Of a DNA stretch of 64,000 nt, positions 33,314 through 43,417 are shown piece by piece; the first letter of the stretch is position 1, and the number at the start of each line of letters is the position of its first letter. The stretch is from positions 33,584-97,583 of the forward strand of contig NZ_QFOB01000014.1 of the NCBI RefSeq assembly GCF_003248515.1. The letters are read 5' to 3'. The position numbers and the translations under genes are program-made. The notes under the pieces are model-generated. The model was not told where the DNA came from, made no database searches, and saw only the letters and a program-made list of their open reading frames with translations. This DNA comes from Sphingomonas sp. GTDB lineage: Bacteria > Pseudomonadota > Alphaproteobacteria > Sphingomonadales > Sphingomonadaceae.

Positions 33314-34702
33314 TCAGATTTCGAGACTGATGCCCTTCGTCTCGTACGAGAGATGAGCGAGGATGAAGACGCCGAGTCCGGCGCCCATCACGGCCAGGAT
33401 GGAGAAGGTCGGCGCGAAGCCGATCGCGGCGATGCTGGTCGGGATGAACCAGGTCGTGATTCCACCAGACACCCGGGAAAGGCCGCTGCCCACGCCTTGG
33501 GCGCGCGCACGCAGGTGCGCCGGCAGCAACTCCGTGGGGAGTAGCCAATTCGACGAGGATCCGAACCAGACGCAGACACCGAAGAGGACGTAGGCCGTCA
33601 CGAACAGGGCGGGCAGGTTGATCGAGAGGATCAGCGCGATGATGCAGATGGCCATGCCGAAGAAGGCAATGGCCGACGAGAGTATCCGTCCCATCCGCTC
33701 GACCGTCACGAGCGCTATCAGCGATCCGACGAGCCCGCCGACCCAGATCAAGATGCTGCCGCTCAATGCCGCAGAAGGTCCCATCAGACCGACGAACCGA
33801 AAGACATAAGGCGCGGCGACGCTCGCGGCAGTGCCAACGAGAGGGCCGACACCCAGCACGATCATCACGAGCCAGGCCTTGCGCGTGTAGGGCGCCCGAA
33901 AGATGTCGAGGAACGAGCCGTGCGATTTCGCGACTTGTGCTGGCGCGGCTGTATCGGTGGATACGGGTGGAACATTCGCGCTCGCCGAAACGTCCATGCC
34001 GAACGCACGCATCGCCTCTTCGGCCTCGGCGTAGCGCCCTTGCGAGAGTAGCCAATGCGGCGACTCGGGTATTCCGTGACGGCCGGCCAGAATGATCAAT
34101 GCCGGAACCGTGCCGAGGCCAAACAGCCAGCGCCAGGCCTGGTCGCCCACCGTCGCGATCAGGGCCATCGCGACGGCAAGCGAACTGATCGCGCCGAGCG
34201 TCCAGGCGATCTGGGGCAGCGCACCCGCCCATTTGCCGCGGCTCTTGCGAGGCGCGATCTCGGCCAGAAACGGAATACTGATCGCGATGTCTGCGCCGAT
34301 GGCGACGCCGAGAAGGAAGCGGATCACGAACAGCTGCCCGAATCCCGTGATGAAGGCGGAGATCAAAGCCAGCACCGCGAACAGCCAGAAATTATGGACG
34401 AAGATCCGACGACGCCCGATCCGGTCGGCGATCGATCCCGCGCCGAGCAGGCCGACCGCCGCACCGAAGAAGGCGGCCGCACCCAGCAGCCCGGTCTGCG
34501 ACGGCGTAAGCGCGAACTGGCTGTTGAGCTGAAGCAGGGCGCCCGCGATCGCGATCAGGTCATAGCCGTCCAGATACTCACCAAGCGCCACCATGATCAT
34601 CGCGCGCCGGCGGAACGGAGAAACGGTCGCGGCATCGTCGAACGCTGAGAAGATCTCGCTCTTGCCGTGCAGAGGAGCCGTCTCCGATCCGACGCTGCCC
34701 AT
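33314..34702 (-). CDS. MFS sugar-porter-type transporter (probable inositol importer)
   Basis: 462 residues, 12 predicted membrane segments with sugar/organic-acid porter motifs: GEYLDGYDLIAIAGALLQL in TM1, GSIADRIGRRRIFVHNF in loop 2-3, a central loop (about 215-255), and RPxxx-like ERMGR at loop 8-9. LPTELLPAHLRARAQGVGSG matches the PETKG/PTELFPTxxR region of the SHS/sugar porter families. Two IolR-like sites lie 59-102 bp upstream. It probably carries myo-inositol, or its sulfated derivative, with protons across the inner membrane. The ATG at 34702 has a GAGGGG box. Confidence 0.85.
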   Translation of the reverse strand: MGSVGSETAPLHGKSEIFSAFDDAATVSPFRRRAMIMVALGEYLDGYDLIAIAGALLQLNSQFALTPSQTGLLGAAAFFGAAVGLLGAGSIADRIGRRRIFVHNFWLFAVLALISAFITGFGQLFVIRFLLGVAIGADIAISIPFLAEIAPRKSRGKWAGALPQIAWTLGAISSLAVAMALIATVGDQAWRWLFGLGTVPALIILAGRHGIPESPHWLLSQGRYAEAEEAMRAFGMDVSASANVPPVSTDTAAPAQVAKSHGSFLDIFRAPYTRKAWLVMIVLGVGPLVGTAASVAAPYVFRFVGLMGPSAALSGSILIWVGGLVGSLIALVTVERMGRILSSAIAFFGMAICIIALILSINLPALFVTAYVLFGVCVWFGSSSNWLLPTELLPAHLRARAQGVGSGLSRVSGGITTWFIPTSIAAIGFAPTFSILAVMGAGLGVFILAHLSYETKGISLEI

Positions 34703-34760
34703 GAATCCCCTCGCTCCTCGTTATCCTGCTGGCCAAAGCCGCATTCTCGAATGGAGTATA

Positions 34761-34774
34761 CGAACATGAATTCC
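34761..34774. promoter_or_regulatory. IolR-like operator before MFS gene (CGAA-N6-TTCC)
   Basis: CGAA at 34761-34764 and TTCC at 34771-34774, one mismatch from the perfect palindrome, 59 bp upstream of the MFS start codon. Confidence 0.55.
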
Positions 34775-34790
34775 GATGTTCAACATATTT

Positions 34791-34804
34791 GGAATAAATT
34801 TTCT
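34791..34804. promoter_or_regulatory. IolR-like operator before MFS gene (GGAA-N6-TTCT)
   Basis: GGAA at 34791-34794 and TTCT at 34801-34804, 30 bp from the other site and about 18 bp after the stop codon of the neighbouring LysR gene on its far side. The AT-rich core is typical of a promoter. Confidence 0.6.
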
Positions 34805-34821
34805 GTTTCTGGAAGCGGCCT

Positions 34822-35712
34822 TCATAAAGGCAGGACGCGCGCTGAAATCATGCTTGTGAGAAAGTCGATGACCGCACGGATACGCGGCAGTCGTTGCTGG
34901 TCCTCGTGCATCGCAATCCAGTAAGCGCGACGGATCTCGATCTCCTGCGGCAGGACGCGCACGAGGCGGTCGTCATCCTCGGCTCCGAACACATGCAGCA
35001 TGCCGAGGCCGAGGCCGCCCGCAATCGCGGCGTGCTGCGCGGCGGTGGATGTCGAGCGAAAGACCGGATCGGCCTCGCGGGAGACCTCATCGAGAAACTG
35101 GAGCTCGGGATAGGCCTGGATCTCGTCGGTGTACCAGACGAAGGGGTGGCTGCTGAGTTCGTCGACCCCGGTTACCGGGCCGCAGTTCGCAAGATAGGTT
35201 CGGGACGCATAGAGGCCGATCCGATAGTCGGCCAGTTTCCGCGCGACGATCGGCCCGCGCGGCGGCGGCTTCAGCATGATGGCGAGATCCGCCTCTCTGT
35301 TGGTGAGCTGGACCAGGCGATATTCGGGGGTCAGTTCCAGTCGAAGCCCGGGGTGGAGGGCATGCAGCCTGGCTACGAACGGTGCGACGAGATGGGTGCC
35401 GAAAACCTCGGGGGTCACGAGGCGGACCGTGCCGGACACCAGCGCGTCTCCGCCGCCGATCGCAGCGCTGGCCGCGAGTATCTCGGCCTCCATCCGCTCA
35501 GCATGATCGACGAGGGCCATTCCCGCGGCCGTCAATGAGGTGCCACGCGGCGTGCGATCTACCAGGCGCGTGCCGATCGCTCCTTCCAGCGAGGCGATCC
35601 GGCGCGCCACGGTCGTATGATCGACACCCAGTAACCGGGCTGCTCCGACGAGTCGCCCCGTCCTTGCGACCGCCAGGAACAAACGGAGATCGTCCCAATC
35701 CGGTGTAGACAT
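34822..35712 (-). CDS. LysR-family regulator divergent from mmsA
   Basis: 296 residues from the ATG at 35712. The N-terminal wHTH is DDLRLFLAVARTGRLVGAARLLGVDHTTVARRIASLE, followed by the linker helix and a LysR substrate-binding domain (VRLVTPEVFGTHLVAPFVARL.., AAIAGGLGLGMLHVF). The frame extends upstream to 35862 but the family alignment begins at MSTPDWDDLR. It is divergent from mmsA with 94 bp between starts, the usual place for an activator of CoA-acylating methylmalonate-semialdehyde dehydrogenase genes. No GGAA-N6-TTCC site is seen in that gap, so mmsA appears to be controlled by this protein rather than by IolR. Confidence 0.88.
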   Translation of the reverse strand: MSTPDWDDLRLFLAVARTGRLVGAARLLGVDHTTVARRIASLEGAIGTRLVDRTPRGTSLTAAGMALVDHAERMEAEILAASAAIGGGDALVSGTVRLVTPEVFGTHLVAPFVARLHALHPGLRLELTPEYRLVQLTNREADLAIMLKPPPRGPIVARKLADYRIGLYASRTYLANCGPVTGVDELSSHPFVWYTDEIQAYPELQFLDEVSREADPVFRSTSTAAQHAAIAGGLGLGMLHVFGAEDDDRLVRVLPQEIEIRRAYWIAMHEDQQRLPRIRAVIDFLTSMISARVLPL

Positions 35713-35806
35713 AAATGCACATCCATTGCGCAGAATCGCTCGTCGATCCGCGGTGATGCATACACTAGATCCGGCCGCATCAGACAATCCAGCCGGAGAG
35801 CCCGAC

Positions 35807-37303
<1,497 letters not shown>

Positions 37304-37333
37304 GGCCATCTCGAAGCGATGTCCGTCCGTTCT

Positions 37334-37376
37334 CCCGCTTGATGGCGGGGGCGACCGAGCCCCGCCATCACGCGGG
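37334..37376. terminator. Strong hairpin downstream of mmsA
   Basis: GATGGCGGGG (37341-37350) pairs with CCCCGCCATC (37360-37369), and an outer CCCGC/GCGGG pair (37334-37338 with 37372-37376) extends the stem. It starts 30 bp after the mmsA stop. No clear U-tract, but the stem is very stable. Confidence 0.55.
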
Positions 37377-37497
37377 CATCGCTTTGAACGCCTGACCCGC
37401 CAGGGCCGGCCATGTCCGGTGCGCCGACGGCTCTCGAGCCGAAATCGGGCCCGACAGACCGGGCCGACCATTTCAATGCAACGACACGATCGCGATC

Positions 37498-38304
37498 ATG
37501 CCGGAAAAGGCGACATTGACGAGAGCCGAGCTCTACGCGCTGGTCTGGGCGACGCCGATGAACCGGCTCGCGCGCTCGTTCGGACTTTCCGACCAGGGTC
37601 TTGCCAAGATCTGCAAGCGGCATGACGTGCCGCGGCCCCGGCAAGGCCACTGGAACAAGCTCGCCGTGGGCAAGCCCGTGATCATCGACGAATTGCCGCC
37701 GCTGCGACCCGGGATCGCCGACACGATCGTTCTGGCTGCCTCTCTGGGTAACAATCCGCTTCCACCCGGCACGAAGGATCAGTTGGAGATCGCGGCGGCG
37801 AAGGTGCCGCACGTTCGCGTGGTCGAGCGGCTGGTCCAGCCTCACCCGATCGTCGCGGGATGGATTTCCAGGCGGGACAAGGAGGTTGCGCGGCGACAGG
37901 AGGTCTATGACTACCGGCTCCGCCGTCTCGCAAAGCCCGCCCCGTTCTCACCCATGGAGCGGCGACGCCACCGCATTCTCGACGCTATCCTGAAGGCTCT
38001 CGTGGCGCAGGGCATCACCGTCGCCGAGAATGAGCGCCGCGAGATCATCGCGTCGCTCGGGCGCGAGAAGATCGAGATCCAGGCACGTATCAAGCTGCGG
38101 CAGGTCAGGCGGCCCCTCTCGGAGGACGAGCGCCGATGGCACTCGGCCGGAGACAAGGATTATCTCATCGAACTGGCCGAGACCGATACGCTGATCCTGC
38201 CATCGTTTTTCAGTCGATCGCCGAGGTCAGGAGTTACACCTATCGCGATTGATGGCCGCCGCGCTCGGTTTCGCTGCTACATCGGAAGCAGCCCTGCGCA
38301 TTGA
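37498..38304 (+). pseudogene. Uncharacterised family protein A, apparently 3'-truncated
   Basis: 268 residues from the ATG at 37498. The N-terminal 60 residues (TRAELYALVWATPMNRLARSFGLSDQGLAKICKRHDVPRPRQGHWNK) look like a small HTH domain and are clearly related to the N-terminus of the minus-strand gene at 43.4-44.7 kb (GRRELFDRIWSKPM.., LALPLPRSGHWMKK). A middle region, charged and probably helical, is also shared (..QGITVAENERREIIASLGRE). The family member downstream is about 430 residues, whereas this one ends in an Arg/Ser-rich tail overlapping the TetR gene by 28 bp, suggesting its C-terminal third was deleted. Function unknown. Confidence 0.5.
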
Positions 38305-38840
38305 TAATTTTCGATGATCCGGTCGAAGAGTGAAAGATCGGCTCGGCTCCTCGCCATGAGCTGAGCGCCCGAGACTGCTGCGAAGATCGCGCGCGCGCGA
38401 TCTTGTGACTGTTGTGGGTCCGCCAGCCCTGCTTCGACCAGGCGATCGGCCAGCCAGGTCACGTTGATGTCCGCGAAAGCCTGGATCTCGCCCCTGATCG
38501 ATTCGGGCAGGTCGTCATATTCAGCCGACATGAAGCTCGCGAGGCACATGCGATTGTCGTTCGTCAGCGCCATTCGGAACGTCTCCGGATAGCGTCTTAG
38601 GCTGACGGCGGGATCGCCGGTTTCGACGGCGAGGTCCTGCAGGGCCACTGCGTTGTCTTCGCGGTAGCGCCGGGCAACCGCGACCCCGAGATCAGCCTTG
38701 CCCGGAAAGTGATAGTAAATGCTCGCGTGCTTGATCCCGACCTCGTCCGCGAGTTCTCGGAAATTCAGGCCGCCATAGCCCCGTGCCTGGGCAACACGGC
38801 GTGCTGCGGCCAGGATCGCCTCTTTCGAGCTGGAACTCAT
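38277..38840 (-). CDS. TetR-family repressor of the adjacent GST gene
   Basis: 187 residues from the ATG at 38840. The N-terminal TetR HTH is EAILAAARRVAQARGYGGLNFRELADEVGIKHASIYYHFPGKADL; the rest is the ligand-binding/dimerisation domain of the AcrR type. It is divergent from the glutathione transferase gene, and two copies of an 18-bp palindrome (CTACC-N8-GGTAG) lie between the starts at 38861 and 38920. This is a textbook autoregulated repressor/enzyme pair, probably responding to an electrophile. Confidence 0.88.
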   Translation of the reverse strand: MSSSSKEAILAAARRVAQARGYGGLNFRELADEVGIKHASIYYHFPGKADLGVAVARRYREDNAVALQDLAVETGDPAVSLRRYPETFRMALTNDNRMCLASFMSAEYDDLPESIRGEIQAFADINVTWLADRLVEAGLADPQQSQDRARAIFAAVSGAQLMARSRADLSLFDRIIENYQCAGLLPM

Positions 38841-38860
38841 CGTCTCCCCCTGTCCGCCAT

Positions 38861-38878
38861 CTACCATTTGACAGGTAG
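38861..38878. promoter_or_regulatory. TetR operator 1 (CTACC-N8-GGTAG)
   Basis: CTACCATTTGACAGGTAG, a perfect 5-bp-arm palindrome 20 bp upstream of the TetR start codon. A near-identical copy lies 59 bp away. Confidence 0.75.
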
Positions 38879-38919
38879 ACGTTGACCGGCCGGATGGGAA
38901 GGCTTAGGCGCGCTGATGC

Positions 38920-38937
38920 CTACCATGTGGCAGGTAG
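38920..38937. promoter_or_regulatory. TetR operator 2 (CTACC-N8-GGTAG)
   Basis: CTACCATGTGGCAGGTAG, identical arms and 5 of 8 identical spacer bases to operator 1, ending 14 bp before the GST start codon. Binding here would block transcription or translation start of the GST gene. Confidence 0.75.
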
Positions 38938-38951
38938 ACTCGGAGATGGCG

Positions 38952-39611
38952 ATGCTGACGATCTATGACTGGTACAATGGCCCATATCCTTCGCGTGTGC
39001 GTATCGCCGTAGCCGAGCTCGGGCTGGCATCGCGCGTCCGCTTCATCTCGGTCGACCTCTGGAAGGGCGAGCACAAACGAGCCGACTTTCTTGCCAAGAA
39101 CTATTCCGGCACGCTGCCCGTGCTGCAGATCGAGGACGGCTCCTATCTGGCCGAATGCACCGCGATCACGCAGTATCTCGACGCTCTTGGCGACGTCCCC
39201 CGGCTGACCGGCACGACGCCGCGCGACCAAGGCATGATCCACATGATGAACAAGCGCGCAGAGATCGAGTTTCTCGACGCGATCAGCGTCTATTTCCATC
39301 ATGCCACAGCAGGGCTCGGGCCCGAGGTCGAGCTATATCAGAATAAGGAATGGGGCCTGCGCATGCGCGACAAGGCGCTGCGCGGCGCGCGCTACTTCGA
39401 CGGCGTCCTCAAGGCACAGCCGTTCGTGGCGGGCGACGCCTTCTCGATGGCGGACATCACGGTATATGCCGGCTTGGTTTTCGCCAGGATCGTCGAACTG
39501 GAAATCCCCGCCGAGCTTGCCGGCCTGCACGCCTGGCACGCCCGGATGATGGAACGTCCGAGCGTGCAGCGCTGGGAGACGATGCATCTGACAGACGAAG
39601 GAACAGCATGA
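38952..39611 (+). CDS. Glutathione S-transferase family protein
   Basis: 219 residues from the ATG at 38952 (GGAG box 6 bp upstream). The N-terminal thioredoxin fold is MLTIYDWYNGPYPSRVRIAVAELG..KNYSGTLPVLQIEDGSYLAECTAITQYL (the SGTLPVL cis-Pro loop and ES/EC glutathione gamma-glutamyl site). A helical C-terminal domain contains FVAGDAFSMADITVYAGLVFA. It conjugates glutathione to electrophiles or isomerises/reduces with glutathione. The substrate is unknown; control by the divergent TetR protein suggests an inducible detoxification role. Confidence 0.9.
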   Translation: MLTIYDWYNGPYPSRVRIAVAELGLASRVRFISVDLWKGEHKRADFLAKNYSGTLPVLQIEDGSYLAECTAITQYLDALGDVPRLTGTTPRDQGMIHMMNKRAEIEFLDAISVYFHHATAGLGPEVELYQNKEWGLRMRDKALRGARYFDGVLKAQPFVAGDAFSMADITVYAGLVFARIVELEIPAELAGLHAWHARMMERPSVQRWETMHLTDEGTA

Positions 39612-39816
39612 CGATGGCTGGTGATGGCGCCGAAGCCCAGGTCTGAATGTCTTTGCCTGTTCCCGGTCATCCTTATCGCCCCCGCCCGCAAGGGGCACAT
39701 GGCGATAGCCGCGAGGCGGTTACGCGTGGCGAGCTGGCGGGGACGACCGGACCGGGGCGTCGCGGATATATCTCCCGTCGTCCCATGTCCGCGATCCCGG
39801 GACGGAGACCCCGGGA

Positions 39817-40190
39817 CTATCGAATGTCGAGCCGAAGGTGGGCTTCAATGTCATCGATGAAGTCGGGTGGCACTTCCACATCGGTCGCGATGGCACGCCA
39901 TTGTCCGATTGCGTCGCTGACCTCGCTGACCATCGACCTGACGGTCCGCGCCGATACACCAGCTGACCTGCCGCCTTCGATCAGGCTTTCGAGGGTGAAA
40001 TCATCACGCAGGCCTGCCAGCGACATCTGGTGTCTTGAGGTCCAGTCTCCGGCCGGATTGTAGGCATAGGCGATATCGAACGCTGGCGCGAGCCGCCAGG
40101 CACCGGTGGGATCCATCAGAAAGGCGATGTTCTTGACGTGGTCATCCTGGTTGCGCCCGACGATGTTGAACACAGCACGGCGGAACTGCT
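39817..40190 (-). pseudogene. HipA-family kinase, C-terminal fragment
   Basis: The frame reads DQQFRRAVFNIVGRNQDDHVKNIAFLMD..WRLAPAFDIAYAYN.., which contains the catalytic HxxN loop (DDHVKN) and the metal-binding D of APAFDI of HipA kinases, and ends normally at 39817. Everything before residue about 300 of a HipA protein is missing: near 40,185 the sequence passes into a plus-strand SnoaL-like gene. The ATP site is incomplete, so the toxin is dead. Confidence 0.8.
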
Positions 40191-40590
40191 GGTCGAGCGC
40201 ATCCTGCGAGCGGTCGACGACGCCTGGAACGACCGCCGTTGGGATGACTATGCGGCCCTGCTGCATCCCGACCTGCAGGCCGTAGCGAATGACAGCCCTG
40301 TGCCGCATGGTTGCCAGCGCCACGTGCAGAGGGCCCGGGAATTCTGTGCGCTATACCCGGATGCGCGCGTCCATGAGCCCTATCTCGAGGTTTTTGGGAG
40401 TGCGGACGGCAATATGACCTGCACGGTTTCCCGGGTGACCGGGCGGCCCGTAGGCGCTGCCGCGGGCTTCGATATCACCATGGCCATCATCGCCGCCTGG
40501 GTGGACGGGAGGATGATCGGCCAGAGGCAATTTCTGGACGAGCAGAGGATGGCCAGGCAGGTCCTGGCTGCGAAAGCTGCAAGCCGATAA
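40180..40590 (+). pseudogene. SnoaL-like (NTF2-fold) protein, 5' end lost
   Basis: The frame LLVERILRAVDDAWNDRRWDDYAALLHPDLQAVANDS..DARVHEPYLEVFGSADGN.. AGFDITMAIIAAWVDGRMIGQRQF is typical of SnoaL-like polyketide cyclase/ketosteroid-isomerase-fold proteins. Only the extreme N-terminus and start codon appear to be missing, replaced by the antisense HipA fragment; about 20 bp around 40,175-40,205 could belong to either gene. It may still fold but has no obvious native start. Confidence 0.6.
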
Positions 40591-40682
40591 GCCCCAACCG
40601 GGGTAACGTCGCGCTCACCCCTGCGAACTCTCTCCCGGTCGACTGACGACCTACAGTGCCGCCTTCCGACGCGGAGAGAGGC

Positions 40683-41503
40683 ATGATCGATCATCGGGTT
40701 GTCGTGATAGGCGCCGGCTTCGCCGGCCTGCAGGCGGTAAAGAAGCTGAAGGGCTCGACCTGCTCGATTACGCTCGTCGACCGGCGTAACCACCATCTCT
40801 TCCAGCCGCTTCTCTATCAGGCCGCGACATCGATCCTCGCTCCGACCGAGATCGCCTGGCCTATCCGCCAGATCCTGAAAGATCGCCGGGACGTCAGCGT
40901 GGTCCTGGGCGAGGTCGTCGCCGTCGATCGCGAAGGTCGCACGGTCATGCTCGACGACGGGACGTCGATCCCCTTCGATACCCTCATCGTCGCCACGGGC
41001 GTGAGCCATGCCTATTTCGGTCACGACGAGTGGCGGGCTTACAGGCTTCGCCCGCAGCCATATGGCTGGGCCTGGATGCGGACCGGTCGGGCCGCGCGCA
41101 TGTCCTCCCCGACCTCACGATTGATGGTGATCCCGACATCTTCGTGATCGGCGATACGGCCAGCGTCGTGGGCGTGGACGGCAAGCCCGTCCCGGGCCTC
41201 GCGCCGGCCGCCAAGCAACAAGGCGAGTATGTTGCGGGTGTCATCCGTGGACGTCGGGAAGGTCGCCCGGTGACGGCGGTCTTCGATTACAAGCATCAGG
41301 GGAGTCTCGCGACGATCGGGCATCGAGCGGCGATCGCCGACTTCGGGCGCATAAAGCTGACGGGCTATTTTGCCTGGTGGGTATGGGGTTTCGTGCACAT
41401 CCTGTTTCTCATCGGTGCCCGCAGCAGGGTCGCCGTCGCGCTGAACTGGTTGTGGACCTATCTGAAGGGTCAGCCGGGTGCGCGAATCATCGACGAAGAA
41501 TGA
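40683..41503 (+). pseudogene. NDH-2 type NADH dehydrogenase with internal deletion and frameshift
   Basis: From the ATG at 40683 the protein starts as a type II NADH:quinone oxidoreductase (HRVVVIGAGFAGLQAVKKLKG, FAD site; RRNHHLFQPLLYQAATSILAPTEIAWPIR) and continues to LIVATGVSHAYFGHDEW. Shortly after 41,030 the frame is broken, and the C-terminal half resumes in another frame (DIFVIGDTASVVGVDGKPVPGLAPAAKQQG.. to the membrane-binding FAWWVWGFVHILFLIG end at 41503). The central NADH-binding Rossmann fold, roughly 150-170 residues, is missing. Normal members are about 430-450 residues, so this is a deletion pseudogene. Confidence 0.85.
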
Positions 41504-41580
41504 TTTGCTTGGGGCCATTGCCGAAAGATCCCGACGATCCCGGAGTTGAGCCCGTTCCCCGCATCACTCCGAACCCAATG

Positions 41581-41596
41581 GATACGAGAACGTATC
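41581..41596. promoter_or_regulatory. Candidate HipB operator
   Basis: GATACG-AGAA-CGTATC is a perfect 6-bp-arm palindrome 110 bp upstream of hipB. A second, degenerate copy (GATACG-TAAA-CATACC) lies at 41655-41670. Toxin-antitoxin promoters usually carry such paired sites for the antitoxin. Confidence 0.55.
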
Positions 41597-41705
41597 TTCA
41601 TCAGTATGAATGACACGGATAAAGATCATTTCTATCTGATGACTTGCCATGAGAGATACGTAAACATACCATTAGAGGGTGATATGAGCCGTATGGGGAT
41701 CATTC

Positions 41706-41984
41706 GTGGTGTTGAGGGAATTGGGCGATCGCCTTCGACAGGCGAGATCGGACGCGGGTCTGACGCAAGAGCAGGTCGCCGACCTGGCTGGCATATCCCG
41801 TCCTCGCTATCGCGATATCGAAACGGGGGCCGCAGCCGCCCGTACAACCACGCTGATGAACGTTTCCCGCGCGCTCGGCCTGGAGATGATGCTTGTGCCA
41901 CAATCGATGGTGCCTGCCGTCCAGGCGCTGCTGCGTCCCCAGGACGATGAGGATCTGCCCGCCTTCGTGCCGCAGCCTGACTGA
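41706..41984 (+). CDS. hipB: HipB-like XRE antitoxin
   Basis: 92 residues with a GTG start at 41706. The Cro/CI HTH is LGDRLRQARSDAGLTQEQVADLAGISRPRYRDIETGAA, followed by LMNVSRALGLEMMLVPQSMV, the beta strand used for HipB dimerisation, and a short acidic tail. It should bind DNA upstream of its own operon and sequester the HipA kinase encoded 12 bp downstream. Two palindromes related to GATACG lie in the 200-bp leader. Confidence 0.85.
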   Translation: MVLRELGDRLRQARSDAGLTQEQVADLAGISRPRYRDIETGAAAARTTTLMNVSRALGLEMMLVPQSMVPAVQALLRPQDDEDLPAFVPQPD

Positions 41985-41996
41985 GGGCGAACCATC

Positions 41997-43259
41997 ATGG
42001 CGATGCCCAATACCTCTCTCCCGGCACAGGCGATCCAGTCGCTCGACATATTTCTCAATCAGCGGAAGGTCGGCGTAATCGTCCGGACACCGGGCGACTT
42101 CAATGCCTTCAGTTTTGACGAGGCATATCGCGTGTCCGGGGGTTTTCCGGTTCTCAGTCTGTCGTTTCGCGGAGCGACCGGGGGCCTGCGAAAAGATCCC
42201 AAGCCCGTGGGCCGGGCGTTGCCCGCATTCTTTGCGAACCTGCTGCCGGAGGACAAGTTGCGTGATGCGATGGAAAAGCATCACGCGGGTGCTGTCCGTC
42301 CAGGCAACGATTTCGACCTCCTGGCGGCACTGGGCGCCGATCTGCCGGGAGCAGTTCGCGCCCTCGCCAGTGATGGTACGGTCCTGGCCGCACGGGACGA
42401 TAGCAAGCATCAGCCGAAGGCGCGCTTTTCCCTCGCCGGTGTGCAGATGAAATTATCGGTGATGAAGAACACCGGCAAGGGAGGTGGCCTTACTGTCCCG
42501 CTCGATGACGGCCGAGGGCAATATATCGCGAAATTCCCATCCACCGCGTTTCCCAGTGTATCTGAAAACGAGTTTGCCAATCTTGCCCTGGCAGCTGCGA
42601 TCGGCATGGACGTGCCCGAGCGCGAACTGGTCGAGAGATCGGACTTCGAAGGCATCCCTGAAGATTTCGGCACGCTCACGGAAGGCAAGGTGCTCCTCAT
42701 TCGGCGCTTCGATCGCGAGCCCGGCGGAGAGAGAATCCACATGGAGGACTTTGCCCAGGTCTTCGGCGTCTATCCCTCGCGCAAATATGACGGGGCCGCC
42801 TATCACGACATTGCCGGAGCCATAAATATTGCCGTATCGCCTGCAGCTGCCCTCGAGTTTGTGCGCCGCCTGGCGCTCGCGGTCGTCACTGGCAATGGCG
42901 ATATGCACCTGAAAAACTGGTCGCTCATCTATCGCGGCGATGGCGCCAATCCGACGCTCGCTCCGATCTATGACGTGCTGTCGACGGTGCCCTATATTCC
43001 TGCCGATGGAATGGCGCTGTCGCTCGGCGGCGAGCGCTCCTTCAAGGCGATGTCGGCGCCTCGGTGGAGATCCCTGGCGAACCGGGCAAGGTTGTCCGAA
43101 CCGGCTGTTCTCCAGGCGGTGGTGGAAACAGTTGCTCGCATCAACGAACATTGGTGGACTTTGCCGGAACGTGCTGTCGTCCCGGAAAAGGTACTCGAGC
43201 GCATCGACGCGCATGTAAGGGCGATGACACCAATACTGAACGCCTTGGCGCAGAAATGA
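41997..43259 (+). CDS. hipA: HipA-family serine/threonine kinase toxin
   Basis: 420 residues, full length for HipA. The N-subdomain 1 (LDIFLNQRKVGVIVRTPGDFNAFSFDEAYR.., LPAFFANLLPEDKLRDAM) and the kinase core are intact: KARFSLAGVQMKLSVMKN (P-loop-like), GQYIAKFPST (ATP Lys), VTGNGDMHLKNWSLIY (catalytic Asp/Asn) and LAPIYDVLST (metal Asp). It is expected to phosphorylate glutamyl-tRNA synthetase and induce growth arrest. An ATG two codons downstream (42003) is an alternative start. It is the only complete hipBA pair in the window. Confidence 0.9.
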   Translation: MAMPNTSLPAQAIQSLDIFLNQRKVGVIVRTPGDFNAFSFDEAYRVSGGFPVLSLSFRGATGGLRKDPKPVGRALPAFFANLLPEDKLRDAMEKHHAGAVRPGNDFDLLAALGADLPGAVRALASDGTVLAARDDSKHQPKARFSLAGVQMKLSVMKNTGKGGGLTVPLDDGRGQYIAKFPSTAFPSVSENEFANLALAAAIGMDVPERELVERSDFEGIPEDFGTLTEGKVLLIRRFDREPGGERIHMEDFAQVFGVYPSRKYDGAAYHDIAGAINIAVSPAAALEFVRRLALAVVTGNGDMHLKNWSLIYRGDGANPTLAPIYDVLSTVPYIPADGMALSLGGERSFKAMSAPRWRSLANRARLSEPAVLQAVVETVARINEHWWTLPERAVVPEKVLERIDAHVRAMTPILNALAQK

Positions 43260-43417
43260 GCGAGGCAAGGGCGCTCGCCGCCAGTATCGATCATGGCCTT
43301 GTCCATGCCTAGAAAGGCTTGAAGGCATCGACACACGATAGAGCAGTTCGCAGGAACAGCCCTACCGCCGGCCCTGGCTGTCATAGCGGCGAGAGGCGGT
43401 CGACACCGAGACGATCC

